Assembly (NCBI GenBank): GCA_036260805.1
Contig: DATALZ010000014.1
Coordinates: 62,001 to 126,000 of the forward strand
Origin: Thermocaproicibacter sp036260805
GTDB taxonomy: Bacteria > Bacillota > Clostridia > Oscillospirales > Acutalibacteraceae
Direction of reading: 5' to 3'
Length of the DNA stretch: 64,000 nucleotides
A program made the position numbers and the translations under genes. The notes below the pieces were generated by a model, which was given only the letters and a program-made list of their open reading frames with translations, had not been told where the DNA came from and did not search any database. This document shows positions 1 to 7,047 of this stretch, piece after piece (within the stretch, counting starts at the first letter, position 1; each line of letters starts with the position of its first letter).

Positions 1-1
1 A

Positions 2-526
2 ACGAAGATTCTGTTCCCAATTCTTGTAACCCTGATTGCGGGATTGATTGCGCCGGATTCCATTGCGCTTGTTGGCTTTTTGATGTTCGGCAACCTGATC
101 CGTGAGTGCGGGAAGCTGGAAGGCCTCTGCAAGACCGCGGAAGGCCCGCTTGCAAACCTGATTACGATTTTTCTTGGAATTACGATTGCGTTCCAGATGC
201 AGGCTTCCAAATTCGTGCGTCTGGACACGCTGATGATTATGCTGCTTGGCCTTGTTGCGTTTGTTTTCGACAGCATCGGCGGCGTACTTTTTGCAAAGCT
301 GCTGAACCTGTTCCTTCCGCATGACAAGAAAATCAACCCGATGGTTGGCGCGGCCGGTATTTCAGCTTTCCCGATGTCCGCAAGGGTCATTCAGAAAATG
401 GGCCTGAAAGAGGACAACCAGAACCACCTGCTGATGCATGCCATAGGAGCAAACGTAGCCGGGCAGATCGGCTCAGTCGTAGCGGGCGGCATTATTCTGT
501 CGCTTGCCAAGACTCTGATTCACTGA
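2..526 (+). CDS. Na+-translocating carboxylic-acid decarboxylase subunit beta (3' part)
   Basis: The frame is open to the left edge of the window, so only the C-terminal part (about 174 residues) is present. The visible part is very hydrophobic, with several membrane helices, and carries conserved beta-subunit segments such as GFLMFGNLIRECG and the closing segments NPMVGAAGISAFPMSARV and HAIGANVAGQIGSVVAGG. This family (OadB/GcdB/MmdB) is the integral-membrane subunit that couples decarboxylation of carboxybiotin to Na+ export. The substrate (oxaloacetate, methylmalonyl-CoA or glutaconyl-CoA) cannot be told from this subunit. A small OadG-like subunit follows after 14 nt, so this is the end of a decarboxylase operon whose carboxyltransferase and biotin-carrier genes probably lie to the left. 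Confidence 0.9.
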   Translation, partial: TKILFPILVTLIAGLIAPDSIALVGFLMFGNLIRECGKLEGLCKTAEGPLANLITIFLGITIAFQMQASKFVRLDTLMIMLLGLVAFVFDSIGGVLFAKLLNLFLPHDKKINPMVGAAGISAFPMSARVIQKMGLKEDNQNHLLMHAIGANVAGQIGSVVAGGIILSLAKTLIH

Positions 527-540
527 GGAGGGGCTGAATC

Positions 541-732
541 ATGTTAAACTGGATTTCTTTAGCGGCCTACCGCGGCCCGGTGGGGAACGTAAACAACAGC
601 GACATCATGGCCGCGCTTCAGCTGATGGGCATGGGTATGCTCGGAATTTTTATTGTAATGCTGCTGATTTATCTTGTGGTTTATATTTTAAATAAAGTCA
701 CCGGTAAGGAAAGCGACAAAGACGACGATTAG
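541..732 (+). CDS. OadG-like small membrane subunit of Na+-decarboxylase
   Basis: This 63-residue protein has one hydrophobic helix (about residues 25-50, ALQLMGMGMLGIFIVMLL) and a charged, Asp/Lys-rich tail ending in KDDD. The layout of a short N-terminus, a GMGM-containing helix and a polar C-terminus is that of OadG/MmdD-type small subunits, which assemble or stabilise the decarboxylase and contact the carboxyltransferase. It is shorter than typical OadG. Its start is preceded by GAGGAGGGG. It follows the beta subunit directly and is probably co-transcribed with it. The assignment rests on shape and context more than on sequence identity. Confidence 0.7.
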   Translation: MLNWISLAAYRGPVGNVNNSDIMAALQLMGMGMLGIFIVMLLIYLVVYILNKVTGKESDKDDD

Positions 733-886
733 TCAGACTGATGACAAAATCGCGCGACCGCAAAATTGTCTGACAATTTTGCTTCCTTTGTTGGCTGCAC
801 TTGCAAATTTCGGTCACATACACTAGAGTATGCTCCCTCATTTGCGGCGTTTGCCGTCTCGACTCGCACGATTTGTCGCAGTCTGC
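733..886. repeat. Palindromic element between decarboxylase and proS
   Basis: The outer arms 733-757 (starts TCAGACTGATGACAAAATCG) and 864-886 (reverse complement starts GCAGACTGCGACAAATCGTG) form an imperfect inverted repeat. Inside lies a perfect 10-bp stem, GCAAAATTGT / ACAATTTTGC, at 760-769 and 773-782. It begins one base after the stop codon of the OadG-like gene and has no convincing coding frame. The form fits a non-autonomous repeat (MITE/REP-like) or a structured 3' end. No poly-T follows the stem, so it is not a standard terminator. Confidence 0.5.
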
Positions 887-981
887 AGATATGTATTTTA
901 TTCAAATTTTCTTGTGCTTTTATTCTGCATAGTGAGGAAGAGTTTGAAAAATAGTTTTTCAAACAGGAAGGGCGGTTAAAA

Positions 982-2418
982 ATGGCAGATCAAAAGAAAA
1001 TGGTCGAAGCAATTACTCCTATGGAGCAGGACTTCGCCCAGTGGTATACCGATATTGTAAAGAAAGCGGAACTGATGGATTACACCAGCGTCCGCGGCTG
1101 CATGGTGATTGAACCGTACGGCTGGGCAATCTGGGAAAACATCCAGCATATTCTTGACACAAGGTTCAAGGAGCTGGGGCATGTGAATGTTTCCATGCCG
1201 GTATTTATTCCCGAAAGCCTGCTCAATAAGGAAAAAGACCATGTTCAGGGCTTTGCGCCGGAGGTTGCGTGGGTCACCATGGGCGGAAACGAGAAGCTGC
1301 AGGAACGCATGTGTGTGCGCCCGACTTCGGAAACGCTGTTCTGCGACCATTATGCACGCGTGATTCATTCTTACCGCGATCTGCCGAAGCTGTACAACCA
1401 GTGGTGCTCCGTTGTCCGCTGGGAAAAGACGACCCGCCCGTTCCTGCGTTCCGTAGAATTCCACTGGCAGGAAGGCCACACGATGCACGAAACGGCGCAG
1501 GAGGCAATTGCGGAAACCGAGCAGATGCTGAAGGTTTACGCGGAATTCTGCGAGAAGCAGCTTGCCATTCCGGTAATTAAGGGTCAGAAGACCGAGAGCG
1601 AAAAATTCGCCGGAGCGGAAGCTACTTACACCATTGAAGCCATGATGCACGACGGCAAGGCGCTGCAGTCCGGAACAAGCCATTATTTCGGCGACGGGTT
1701 TGCAAAAGCGTTTGATGTTACCTTCCAGGGAAGGGACAACTCCCTCTGCCATCCGTTCCAGACTTCCTGGGGCATGAGCACCCGCATTATCGGCGGTATC
1801 ATCATGACTCACGGCGACGATAACGGCCTTGTCCTTCCGCCTGCCGTGGCTCCAATTCAGGTCGTAATTGTTCCGGTTGCACAGCACAAGCCGGGCGTTC
1901 TGGAAAAAGCGAAGGAACTGGAGGCACAGCTGAAAAAACAGTTCCGCGTCAAGCTGGATGATTCCGACCAGACACCAGGCTGGAAGTTTGCACAGTATGA
2001 AATGAAGGGCGTTCCGCTTCGTTTGGAAATCGGCCCGAAGGATATTGAAAAGAACCAGTGCGTTCTCGTACGCCGCACCGACCGACAGAAGCTGTTTACA
2101 CCGCTGGACGGGCTGGAAGCCGCCATTACGGAACAGTTGGAAGCCGTTCGTCAGGGGATGTACGATCGTGCACTGGAACGCCGCAACAATATGACTTATA
2201 CGGCTCATAATCTGGATGAAATGAAAGAAATCGGCGATACGAAGCCCGGTTTCGTGAAAGCCATGTGGTGTGGCGACGCCGCCTGCGAGGCGAAAATCAA
2301 GGAAGTCGCAGGACTTTCTTCGCGCTGCATTCCGTTCGAGCAGGAACATGTTTCCGATGTATGCGCCTGCTGCGGAAAACCAGCAGATAAAATGGTTTAC
2401 TGGGGCAAGCAATATTAA
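982..2418 (+). CDS. proS: Proline--tRNA ligase (ProS type 3, archaeal/eukaryote-like)
   Basis: This 478-residue class II aminoacyl-tRNA synthetase charges tRNA-Pro. Class II motif 2 is visible around RWEKTTRPFLRSVEFHWQEG, and motif 3 around GMSTRIIGGIIMTHGDDNG. The RPTSE segment of the ProS active site is also present, followed by an anticodon-binding domain (from about residue 290) and a C-terminal Cys-rich zinc-binding-like region (CGDAACEAK, CACCGK) ending in Tyr, as in the short ProS without an editing insertion. The start has AGGAAGGGCGG upstream. I looked for a T-box leader in the 250 nt upstream and did not see the conserved T-box sequence. A strong terminator follows. Confidence 0.96.
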   Translation: MADQKKMVEAITPMEQDFAQWYTDIVKKAELMDYTSVRGCMVIEPYGWAIWENIQHILDTRFKELGHVNVSMPVFIPESLLNKEKDHVQGFAPEVAWVTMGGNEKLQERMCVRPTSETLFCDHYARVIHSYRDLPKLYNQWCSVVRWEKTTRPFLRSVEFHWQEGHTMHETAQEAIAETEQMLKVYAEFCEKQLAIPVIKGQKTESEKFAGAEATYTIEAMMHDGKALQSGTSHYFGDGFAKAFDVTFQGRDNSLCHPFQTSWGMSTRIIGGIIMTHGDDNGLVLPPAVAPIQVVIVPVAQHKPGVLEKAKELEAQLKKQFRVKLDDSDQTPGWKFAQYEMKGVPLRLEIGPKDIEKNQCVLVRRTDRQKLFTPLDGLEAAITEQLEAVRQGMYDRALERRNNMTYTAHNLDEMKEIGDTKPGFVKAMWCGDAACEAKIKEVAGLSSRCIPFEQEHVSDVCACCGKPADKMVYWGKQY

Positions 2419-2433
2419 TTTGCAATGAGCAGA

Positions 2434-2466
2434 CAGGCCGCGGAATTTTCCGCGGCCTGTTTTTTT
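2434..2466 (+). terminator. Rho-independent terminator of proS
   Basis: A GC-rich perfect stem (CAGGCCGCGG / CCGCGGCCTG, loop AATTTT) is followed by a run of seven T. It sits 16 nt after the proS stop codon. Confidence 0.9.
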
Positions 2467-2481
2467 AAAAAAACTATGGAA

Positions 2482-2510
2482 TTGACTTTTTCGAAAATTG
2501 AATATAGTAT
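2482..2510 (+). promoter_or_regulatory. Sigma-A-type promoter for the secreted protein gene
   Basis: TTGACT and TAGTAT are separated by 17 nt. The site lies about 130 nt upstream of the chosen start at 2640, which leaves a long untranslated leader. Confidence 0.5.
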
Positions 2511-2639
2511 TGGAAAAAGAAGCAAGATATAGGCGTGGACATGTTGCAAATGAAGTCAATCCATTGGCATGCGCGATGTACGCCGCAGCCAATGGAACCG
2601 ACTGAAAATCCCGGCATTTGCCGGAGAAAAGAGGCAGAC

Positions 2640-3419
2640 ATGAAAAAGAGCAGACTGCTCGCGGCAGCTTTGGCAGTACTCATTGCAGTATCTAGTTTCC
2701 CGGTTTTTCAGGCTTTCGCAGCTGTGGCACCGCATGTGGTGAGCGACACTCCGAAAGCAATCAGCCGTACGCTGAATGAAACGTACCAGTTTAAATTCAC
2801 GGTTTACGGTACACATGCAAAACCCAAAATTGAGGCAGGCAATAAGAAAGTTCTTGAGACAATGAAATTGACGGCCTCGAAAGACAAAAAAGGAAACGAC
2901 GTCTATTATTTTCAGGTCAGGGTCATTGGAGCACCCGGAACCGCTGCAGGAATTTATACCACTCTGCCGGGTCAGGCCGGAGTAAGGCAGTGCGTGGTAA
3001 ATGTGATTGAAAAAGTTATCCCCTACCGAAACCTCTATGCGGGATTTGTGCTGCAGAACAGCAAGTCTCTGAAGATCGGCGAAAAGGAGCTGCCTATTGG
3101 GGATATTCTGCTGGGTTCGGAAAAAGACTGGAAATCCTTCCGAAATCAATATTTAAGCAACAGCATCGACGTGGGCTACTTTGCCGAGCAGGATATCGAC
3201 TTCAAAAAAGATGCCATCCTGTACCATTCACAAAATTCAGCCAAACAGGATGTTTTTGCAAATGCTGCGGCGATTGAGAAGGTTGTGCTGGAAAACCATA
3301 AACCGGTTTTGTATGAGAAAAGCTTTGGCAACGGGTTCCGAATTACGACGACAAACTATCCTTATGCACAGCACAGGTATGTAATCCTTGTAGTCGTGAA
3401 GAAATCGGATCTTAAATAA
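2640..3419 (+). CDS. Secreted protein of unknown function
   Basis: This 259-residue protein begins with a clear signal peptide: MKKSR, then a hydrophobic stretch, and a likely cleavage near AFA-AVAP around residue 28. The frame is open further upstream, but the signal peptide and the preceding purine-rich stretch GGAGAAAAGAGG support the ATG at 2640. The mature protein looks all-beta in its first half (about residues 40-130, Ig-like or bacterial surface type). The second half contains DFKKDAILYHSQNSAK, which I do not recognise. It has its own promoter and terminator and lies upstream of an ECF sigma/anti-sigma-like pair, so it could be a target of that system, but no shared promoter is seen. 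Function unknown. Confidence 0.75.
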   Translation: MKKSRLLAAALAVLIAVSSFPVFQAFAAVAPHVVSDTPKAISRTLNETYQFKFTVYGTHAKPKIEAGNKKVLETMKLTASKDKKGNDVYYFQVRVIGAPGTAAGIYTTLPGQAGVRQCVVNVIEKVIPYRNLYAGFVLQNSKSLKIGEKELPIGDILLGSEKDWKSFRNQYLSNSIDVGYFAEQDIDFKKDAILYHSQNSAKQDVFANAAAIEKVVLENHKPVLYEKSFGNGFRITTTNYPYAQHRYVILVVVKKSDLK

Positions 3420-3424
3420 GCAGA

Positions 3425-3458
3425 GCCGCAGAACAAAATCTGCGGCTTCTTTTCTTTT
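3425..3458 (+). terminator. Terminator after the secreted protein gene
   Basis: The stem GCCGCAG / CTGCGGC is followed by a T-rich tract, a few bases after the stop codon. Confidence 0.8.
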
Positions 3459-3460
3459 GA

Positions 3461-3489
3461 TGTAACCTTTTTCAGTTTTGAATCGTGTT
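3461..3489 (+). promoter_or_regulatory. Candidate ECF-type promoter (autoregulation)
   Basis: TGTAAC at 3461-3466 is followed 17 nt later by CGTGTT at 3484-3489. The AAC of the -35 and the CGT of the -10 match the general form of promoters read by ECF sigma factors. The site is just upstream of the sigma factor gene, as expected for self-activation. This is inference from form only. Confidence 0.4.
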
Positions 3490-3510
3490 ATTTGTGAAAG
3501 GAGTGAGAGG

Positions 3511-3999
3511 ATGGGAAAATCAAAATCATGCACGTCGGAAGAGCTGGAAGCGCAATATGACCGATACGGCACTATGCTGTTCCGAATGTGCATGGTGATT
3601 CTTTGTAACAAGCAGGATGCGGAAGACGTTGTGCAGGATACTTTTGCAAAATACCTTCAAACCCGTCCGGACTTTCACAGTGCGGAACACGAAAAGGCTT
3701 GGTTTCTTCGGGTCGCCGAAAACCGGTGCAGGGACAAACGGCGCGCCGTGTTTTTTCGGCGGACGGTAAGCCTTGATGAAATTGAAGAATATGCGCAGAC
3801 GCCGGAGGAAACGGAGATTCTGGACAAAATTTCGACATTGCCGCCGCGCTGTAAATCGGTTCTTTACCTACACTATGTTGAAGGTTACAAGGTGCGGGAA
3901 ATAGCGGAAATTCTTCATATTCGTGAGAATGCTGTGAAAACTGCGCTTTGCCGGGGCCGCCAAATTCTGAAATCTAAACTGAAGGAGGAACTTGCATGA
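3511..3999 (+). CDS. ECF-family RNA polymerase sigma factor
   Basis: This 162-residue sigma-70 family protein has only regions 2 and 4. Region 2 is seen at about residues 15-45 (LFRMCMVILCNKQDAEDVVQ), where it would contact core polymerase and the -10 element. Region 4 is at about 108-155, with a helix-turn-helix around KVREIAEILHIRENAVKTAL. The ATG at 3511 is chosen because AAGGAGTGAGAGG lies just upstream; the frame is open a further 11 codons. It overlaps the next gene by ATGA, the usual coupling of an ECF sigma to its membrane anti-sigma factor. The inducing signal is unknown. Confidence 0.92.
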   Translation: MGKSKSCTSEELEAQYDRYGTMLFRMCMVILCNKQDAEDVVQDTFAKYLQTRPDFHSAEHEKAWFLRVAENRCRDKRRAVFFRRTVSLDEIEEYAQTPEETEILDKISTLPPRCKSVLYLHYVEGYKVREIAEILHIRENAVKTALCRGRQILKSKLKEELA

Positions 4000-4829
4000 G
4001 TTTTGAGAGGCACTTTATTGAAACGGTGAATCGAATCGAGCCAGATATTGGTTTGAAAGAAAAAGTATCGAATTTATGGGAACCGGCTCCTAAACGTCAT
4101 ATACCGGTTATTAAATATGCCGTTTCATTTATGTTAGTTGTTTTAGTTTTCTGCGGTGTCGTTATATTTCCTTGGAATACGCAGCCAAATCAAAAAAGTG
4201 CATCAAAAGCGAGTACGTCGCCGGTACAGCAGAACATTTTCACAGTTATGGTAAACGCGGCAGATAAGAATGGAAAAATGGTCGAAACTCAATTAGTGAA
4301 AAATAAAACTTTCCTGGTAAAAGGTGAGAGAAGTAAATATATGTGGGGCGGCGGGACGGTAATCGATGGGGTGAATGTCTACGACTGCTTTTACAGTTTT
4401 AAATTGAAATGCAGTGGCAGCCGAATTACAAAAGTCACCTATGAAACGAATTACGGATTATTCGAGCAGGAACTTGCATTGACGGATGAACAAAGAAAAG
4501 AAGAAAAGACGGACTGTAACTATTTGGAAAAATCAGGCTATGAAAACGGGGTCAGAACCCATAATGGAAAAGATTATATTTATAAGCCCTTAGGCCAAAA
4601 GTTTTCGATTGATTACAATACGAATTATGACGGTATGATCGTTATGAAATATCTTGCAAAAACAAAAGAGCAAATTGATAAAGGAGAGAAAATTCTACGC
4701 TTATTTTCAGACGAGATTAACCGGACGAAAATAAATCTAACAGTAACTTTTTCTGACGGTAAGACCAGCAAGAAAACCGTTGTACTAAAAACGAATGCTG
4801 CGGCTGAAATAGAAGTTTCTCTGGGCTGA
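3996..4829 (+). CDS. Membrane protein, probable anti-sigma factor/sensor of the ECF sigma
   Basis: This 277-residue protein has a short cytoplasmic N-terminus (about 35 residues), one membrane helix (about residues 38-58, YAVSFMLVVLVFCGVVIF), and an extracytoplasmic domain of about 215 residues that looks beta-rich. It overlaps the sigma gene by 4 nt (ATGA). Topology and coupling are those of an anti-sigma factor that holds the sigma at the membrane, but the N-terminus lacks the HxxxCxxC zinc-finger motif of classical ZAS anti-sigma factors. The outer domain contains KTSKKTVVLKTN, resembling extracytoplasmic domains of other clostridial anti-sigma-like proteins. The role is inferred from context. 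Confidence 0.65.
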   Translation: MSFERHFIETVNRIEPDIGLKEKVSNLWEPAPKRHIPVIKYAVSFMLVVLVFCGVVIFPWNTQPNQKSASKASTSPVQQNIFTVMVNAADKNGKMVETQLVKNKTFLVKGERSKYMWGGGTVIDGVNVYDCFYSFKLKCSGSRITKVTYETNYGLFEQELALTDEQRKEEKTDCNYLEKSGYENGVRTHNGKDYIYKPLGQKFSIDYNTNYDGMIVMKYLAKTKEQIDKGEKILRLFSDEINRTKINLTVTFSDGKTSKKTVVLKTNAAAEIEVSLG

Positions 4830-4858
4830 TTCGGATCATAAATAAAAATAAGACAGCC

Positions 4859-4895
4859 ACAGCCGTTCGGGAAAATTTTTCGGACGGCTGTTTTT
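4859..4895 (+). terminator. Terminator of the sigma/anti-sigma operon
   Basis: The stem ACAGCCGTTCGGG / TCGGACGGCTGT (with small mismatches around the loop) is followed by TTTTT. Confidence 0.85.
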
Positions 4896-4943
4896 GAAAG
4901 TAAAGATGTTTTATGATAGAATATTAAAAAAGGAAGTGAACTC

Positions 4944-5009
4944 ATGGTGAGAAGAGTTCGAGATAACTGCTCGGCGCAGTATTATGGCAGCGCGTTGTGC
5001 CGGGCTTAA
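4944..5009 (+). CDS. Possible 21-residue leader peptide
   Basis: An ATG preceded at good distance by AGGAAG opens a 21-codon frame rich in Arg and Cys, ending at TAA 62 nt before the methyltransferase gene. A TATGATAGAATAT stretch upstream could serve as a -10. It could be a leader peptide, a small protein or chance. Nothing recognisable is encoded. Confidence 0.25.
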   Translation: MVRRVRDNCSAQYYGSALCRA

Positions 5010-5071
5010 AATAGTTGCCAATAGGCTGCGCCTGTTTCTAGATAAATCACATAGAAAAAGGAGTAGCGAAA

Positions 5072-5827
5072 ATGAATTCAAAATTAAAAGAAGAATGGCT
5101 GCAGGAAGAACAAGAAATTTTTCAGGGATGGGATTTTTCTCATTTGAACGGCAGATGGGATAGTGAGGAACTGCCGTGGGATTACAGAACAGTTGTGAAT
5201 GAATACCGGAATCCAGACCAAAAGCTGCTGGATATGGGAACCGGCGGGGGAGAATTTTTACTTTCTCTAAAACATCCTTATGAGAATACAGCTGTTACGG
5301 AATCTTGGGCACCGAACATACAACTATGTAAAGAGCGTCTGGAACCGCTGGAAATCACAGTTTCTGCGGTTGAGAATATCAGCAGACTTCCGTTCGCCGA
5401 TGACAGCTTTGATATTGTAATCAACCGGCATGCGGCGTACGATGCAGACGAAATCAAGCGGGTTTTAAAGCCTCACGGAATGTTCATTACGGAGCAGGTG
5501 GGCGAGAAAAACAACATCCTGCTTTCGCAAAGGCTGATTGAAAATTATCGGCCCAAATACCTGAATTTTACTTTAAAAGCGGAACTGGAGCGCTTTGAAG
5601 AAAAGAGGTTCGTGATCCGCTATCGCGACGAAGCTTTTCTCCAGAGCCGTTTTTATGACATCGGCGCAGTGGTTTACTATGCGAAGATTATCCCATGGGA
5701 GTTTCCCGGCTTTTCAGTGGAGCATTGTTATGAAAAGCTGTGCGCTCTCCAGAAGGATTTAGAACAATTCGGCTTTGTGGAAAGCAGCGAGCATCGGTTC
5801 ATTCTTGCGGCACAAAACATTAAATAG
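5072..5827 (+). CDS. Class I SAM-dependent methyltransferase
   Basis: This 251-residue protein has a Rossmann methyltransferase core of the Methyltransf_11 type. Motif I is LLDMGTGGGEFLLSL (about residues 52-66), and the later motif is LPFADDSFDIVINRHA, in which Asp/Phe mark the end of the SAM site. The substrate is unknown; such proteins often act on small molecules or are wrongly named. The start has AAAAAGGAG upstream. The gene stands alone, with terminators on both sides, and converges with the amidase gene. Confidence 0.85.
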   Translation: MNSKLKEEWLQEEQEIFQGWDFSHLNGRWDSEELPWDYRTVVNEYRNPDQKLLDMGTGGGEFLLSLKHPYENTAVTESWAPNIQLCKERLEPLEITVSAVENISRLPFADDSFDIVINRHAAYDADEIKRVLKPHGMFITEQVGEKNNILLSQRLIENYRPKYLNFTLKAELERFEEKRFVIRYRDEAFLQSRFYDIGAVVYYAKIIPWEFPGFSVEHCYEKLCALQKDLEQFGFVESSEHRFILAAQNIK

Positions 5828-5834
5828 AAAAACA

Positions 5835-5868
5835 GCCGTCGGGAAATTCCCGGCGGCGAAATTTTTTT
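5835..5868. terminator. Terminator between converging methyltransferase and amidase genes
   Basis: The stem GCCGTCGGGA / TCCCGGCGGC with loop AAT is followed on the plus strand by a GAAA spacer and seven T. It mainly serves the methyltransferase gene. It may also stop the minus-strand amidase transcript, since a short A run precedes the stem. Confidence 0.75.
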
Positions 5869-5872
5869 GGAG

Positions 5873-6802
5873 TTAATATACTCTTACGGTGCATTTTGCT
5901 TGAATCCAGTTGCTTGTTCTTGCGGTGATCACAGCGGTTCCTCTGGAAATGCCCAAAACCGTGCCGTTGTTTACTTTTGCGACTTTCTCATTGGAAGACG
6001 ACCAAACGGTGAGGTTGTTGCTGACTTCATTGTCAATCAGCGTAACTTTTGCGGTCAGGTCGTGCGTCCTTCCCGCTTTTATCGACGCGGTTTTCTGATC
6101 CATGGAAACGGATACCGGTACATAGGAGTACATGGCAATGCAGTCGGCGATGCTTTTCCCGATTTCTCTTGTGTTGGATTCAATCCACTGCACATCTTCG
6201 GGGTTGTCGTGATATGCGGTTTCAATCAGAGCGTGGGGCATCGGGGGCATCCACATTTCCCAAAAGGCGTCTTTTGTATCGGTACTGATGGAGTCTTTAT
6301 CCGGATAGATGAAATTATCTTTCACGATATCGGCGAACCGATGGCTGGGAACGCTTGCCGACGGATAAAAAATTGTTGTCCCGTTCACTTTCGGGCCGCC
6401 GTCCTTCGCGTTGGAGTGAATGGCCAGATACAGGCTGCATTGGTTTGCTTTGGCCTGTTTTACCCGGGTTACGATTTCGCTCCTCTGTCTGGAGCGTGCT
6501 CCGGAGTGCGGCGCACCGATGATGGAATGGATCCCGTACTGATACAGAAAATAGGATACTTCGTTTGCAACGAGGCGCATGTGATATTCCTCGCCCCCGG
6601 AGCCGTCGCAGTAAGGGTTCCACGGCTGGGCGGACGGGCTGAGATATACCCTGAAGGGCTGAACAACGGGAATCGGACGGGTGGCGCGCACGGCAGGGGA
6701 CCTGCTCGCCGCATTTGCCGGCAAGGAACTCAAGCTATGAAAAGTGCCGAATAAAAGGAACATGCAAAGTAAGGATTTCATGATTCGATTGATACGTCTC
6801 AT
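5873..6802 (-). CDS. N-acetylmuramoyl-L-alanine amidase-like protein with C-terminal BIG2 domain
   Basis: This 309-residue secreted protein has an N-terminal signal peptide (about residues 8-32). Its Amidase_3-type domain (about 45-220) contains the metal-binding segments LAIHSNAKDGG and the catalytic-type ALIETAYHDNPED. A C-terminal BIG2/Ig-like domain (about 225-309, VTLIDNEVSNNLTVWSSSNE) follows. Enzymes of this family cut the bond between muramic acid and the stem peptide. The first zinc ligand region, normally DPGHGG, reads LSPSAQPWNPY here, so the first His seems absent. Either this is a divergent subfamily or activity is altered. The ATG at 6802 has GGAG 12 nt upstream; other in-frame starts (6820, 6781) are possible. 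Confidence 0.8.
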   Translation of the reverse strand: MRRINRIMKSLLCMFLLFGTFHSLSSLPANAASRSPAVRATRPIPVVQPFRVYLSPSAQPWNPYCDGSGGEEYHMRLVANEVSYFLYQYGIHSIIGAPHSGARSRQRSEIVTRVKQAKANQCSLYLAIHSNAKDGGPKVNGTTIFYPSASVPSHRFADIVKDNFIYPDKDSISTDTKDAFWEMWMPPMPHALIETAYHDNPEDVQWIESNTREIGKSIADCIAMYSYVPVSVSMDQKTASIKAGRTHDLTAKVTLIDNEVSNNLTVWSSSNEKVAKVNNGTVLGISRGTAVITARTSNWIQAKCTVRVY

Positions 6803-6908
6803 TTTTAAACAAATCTCCATTCGCTGTAGCAAATGCTATCAAGATTAAATCTATCGCAGTAATTACCATTTTACACCATATTTCCCGTTAAGGACAGAGA
6901 AATCGCAT

Positions 6909-6948
6909 AAAAAAACAGCCGCCCGGAGAAAATCCATCCGGACGGCTG
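6909..6948 (-). terminator. Terminator downstream of pta (minus strand)
   Basis: The stem CAGCCGTCCGG / CCGGGCGGCTG, read on the minus strand, is followed by seven U. It lies about 95 nt after the pta stop codon. Confidence 0.75.
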
Positions 6949-7017
6949 CATTTATTCAATAACCTAGGTATCAAACGAAATGTTTTCTTTGTTTGATTAA
7001 ACATGGTTTCATTTGAT

Positions 7018-7047
7018 CTTAACTTTTCTTTTTAAAGAAAAGTTAAG
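7018..7047. repeat. Perfect 14-bp palindrome overlapping the pta stop codon
   Basis: CTTAACTTTTCTTT and its exact complement AAAGAAAAGTTAAG are separated by two bases and include the TAA stop of pta. The AT-rich hairpin could protect the mRNA 3' end or slow termination. Its position on the stop codon is notable. Confidence 0.6.

Noticed and set aside
729..962. Short frames on both strands in the gap before proS
   Set aside because: They run through the palindromic element and carry no ribosome site or protein-like composition.
733..981. T-box riboswitch before proS
   Set aside because: The conserved T-box sequence and a following antiterminator or terminator pair were not found. The same holds for the short leader of glyS.
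976..2592. Long antisense frame opposite proS
   Set aside because: It is a mirror of the codon bias in proS and lacks a ribosome site and family motifs. Similar long antisense frames opposite fusA-like, pckG, glgP, fba and the GH13 gene were rejected for the same reason.
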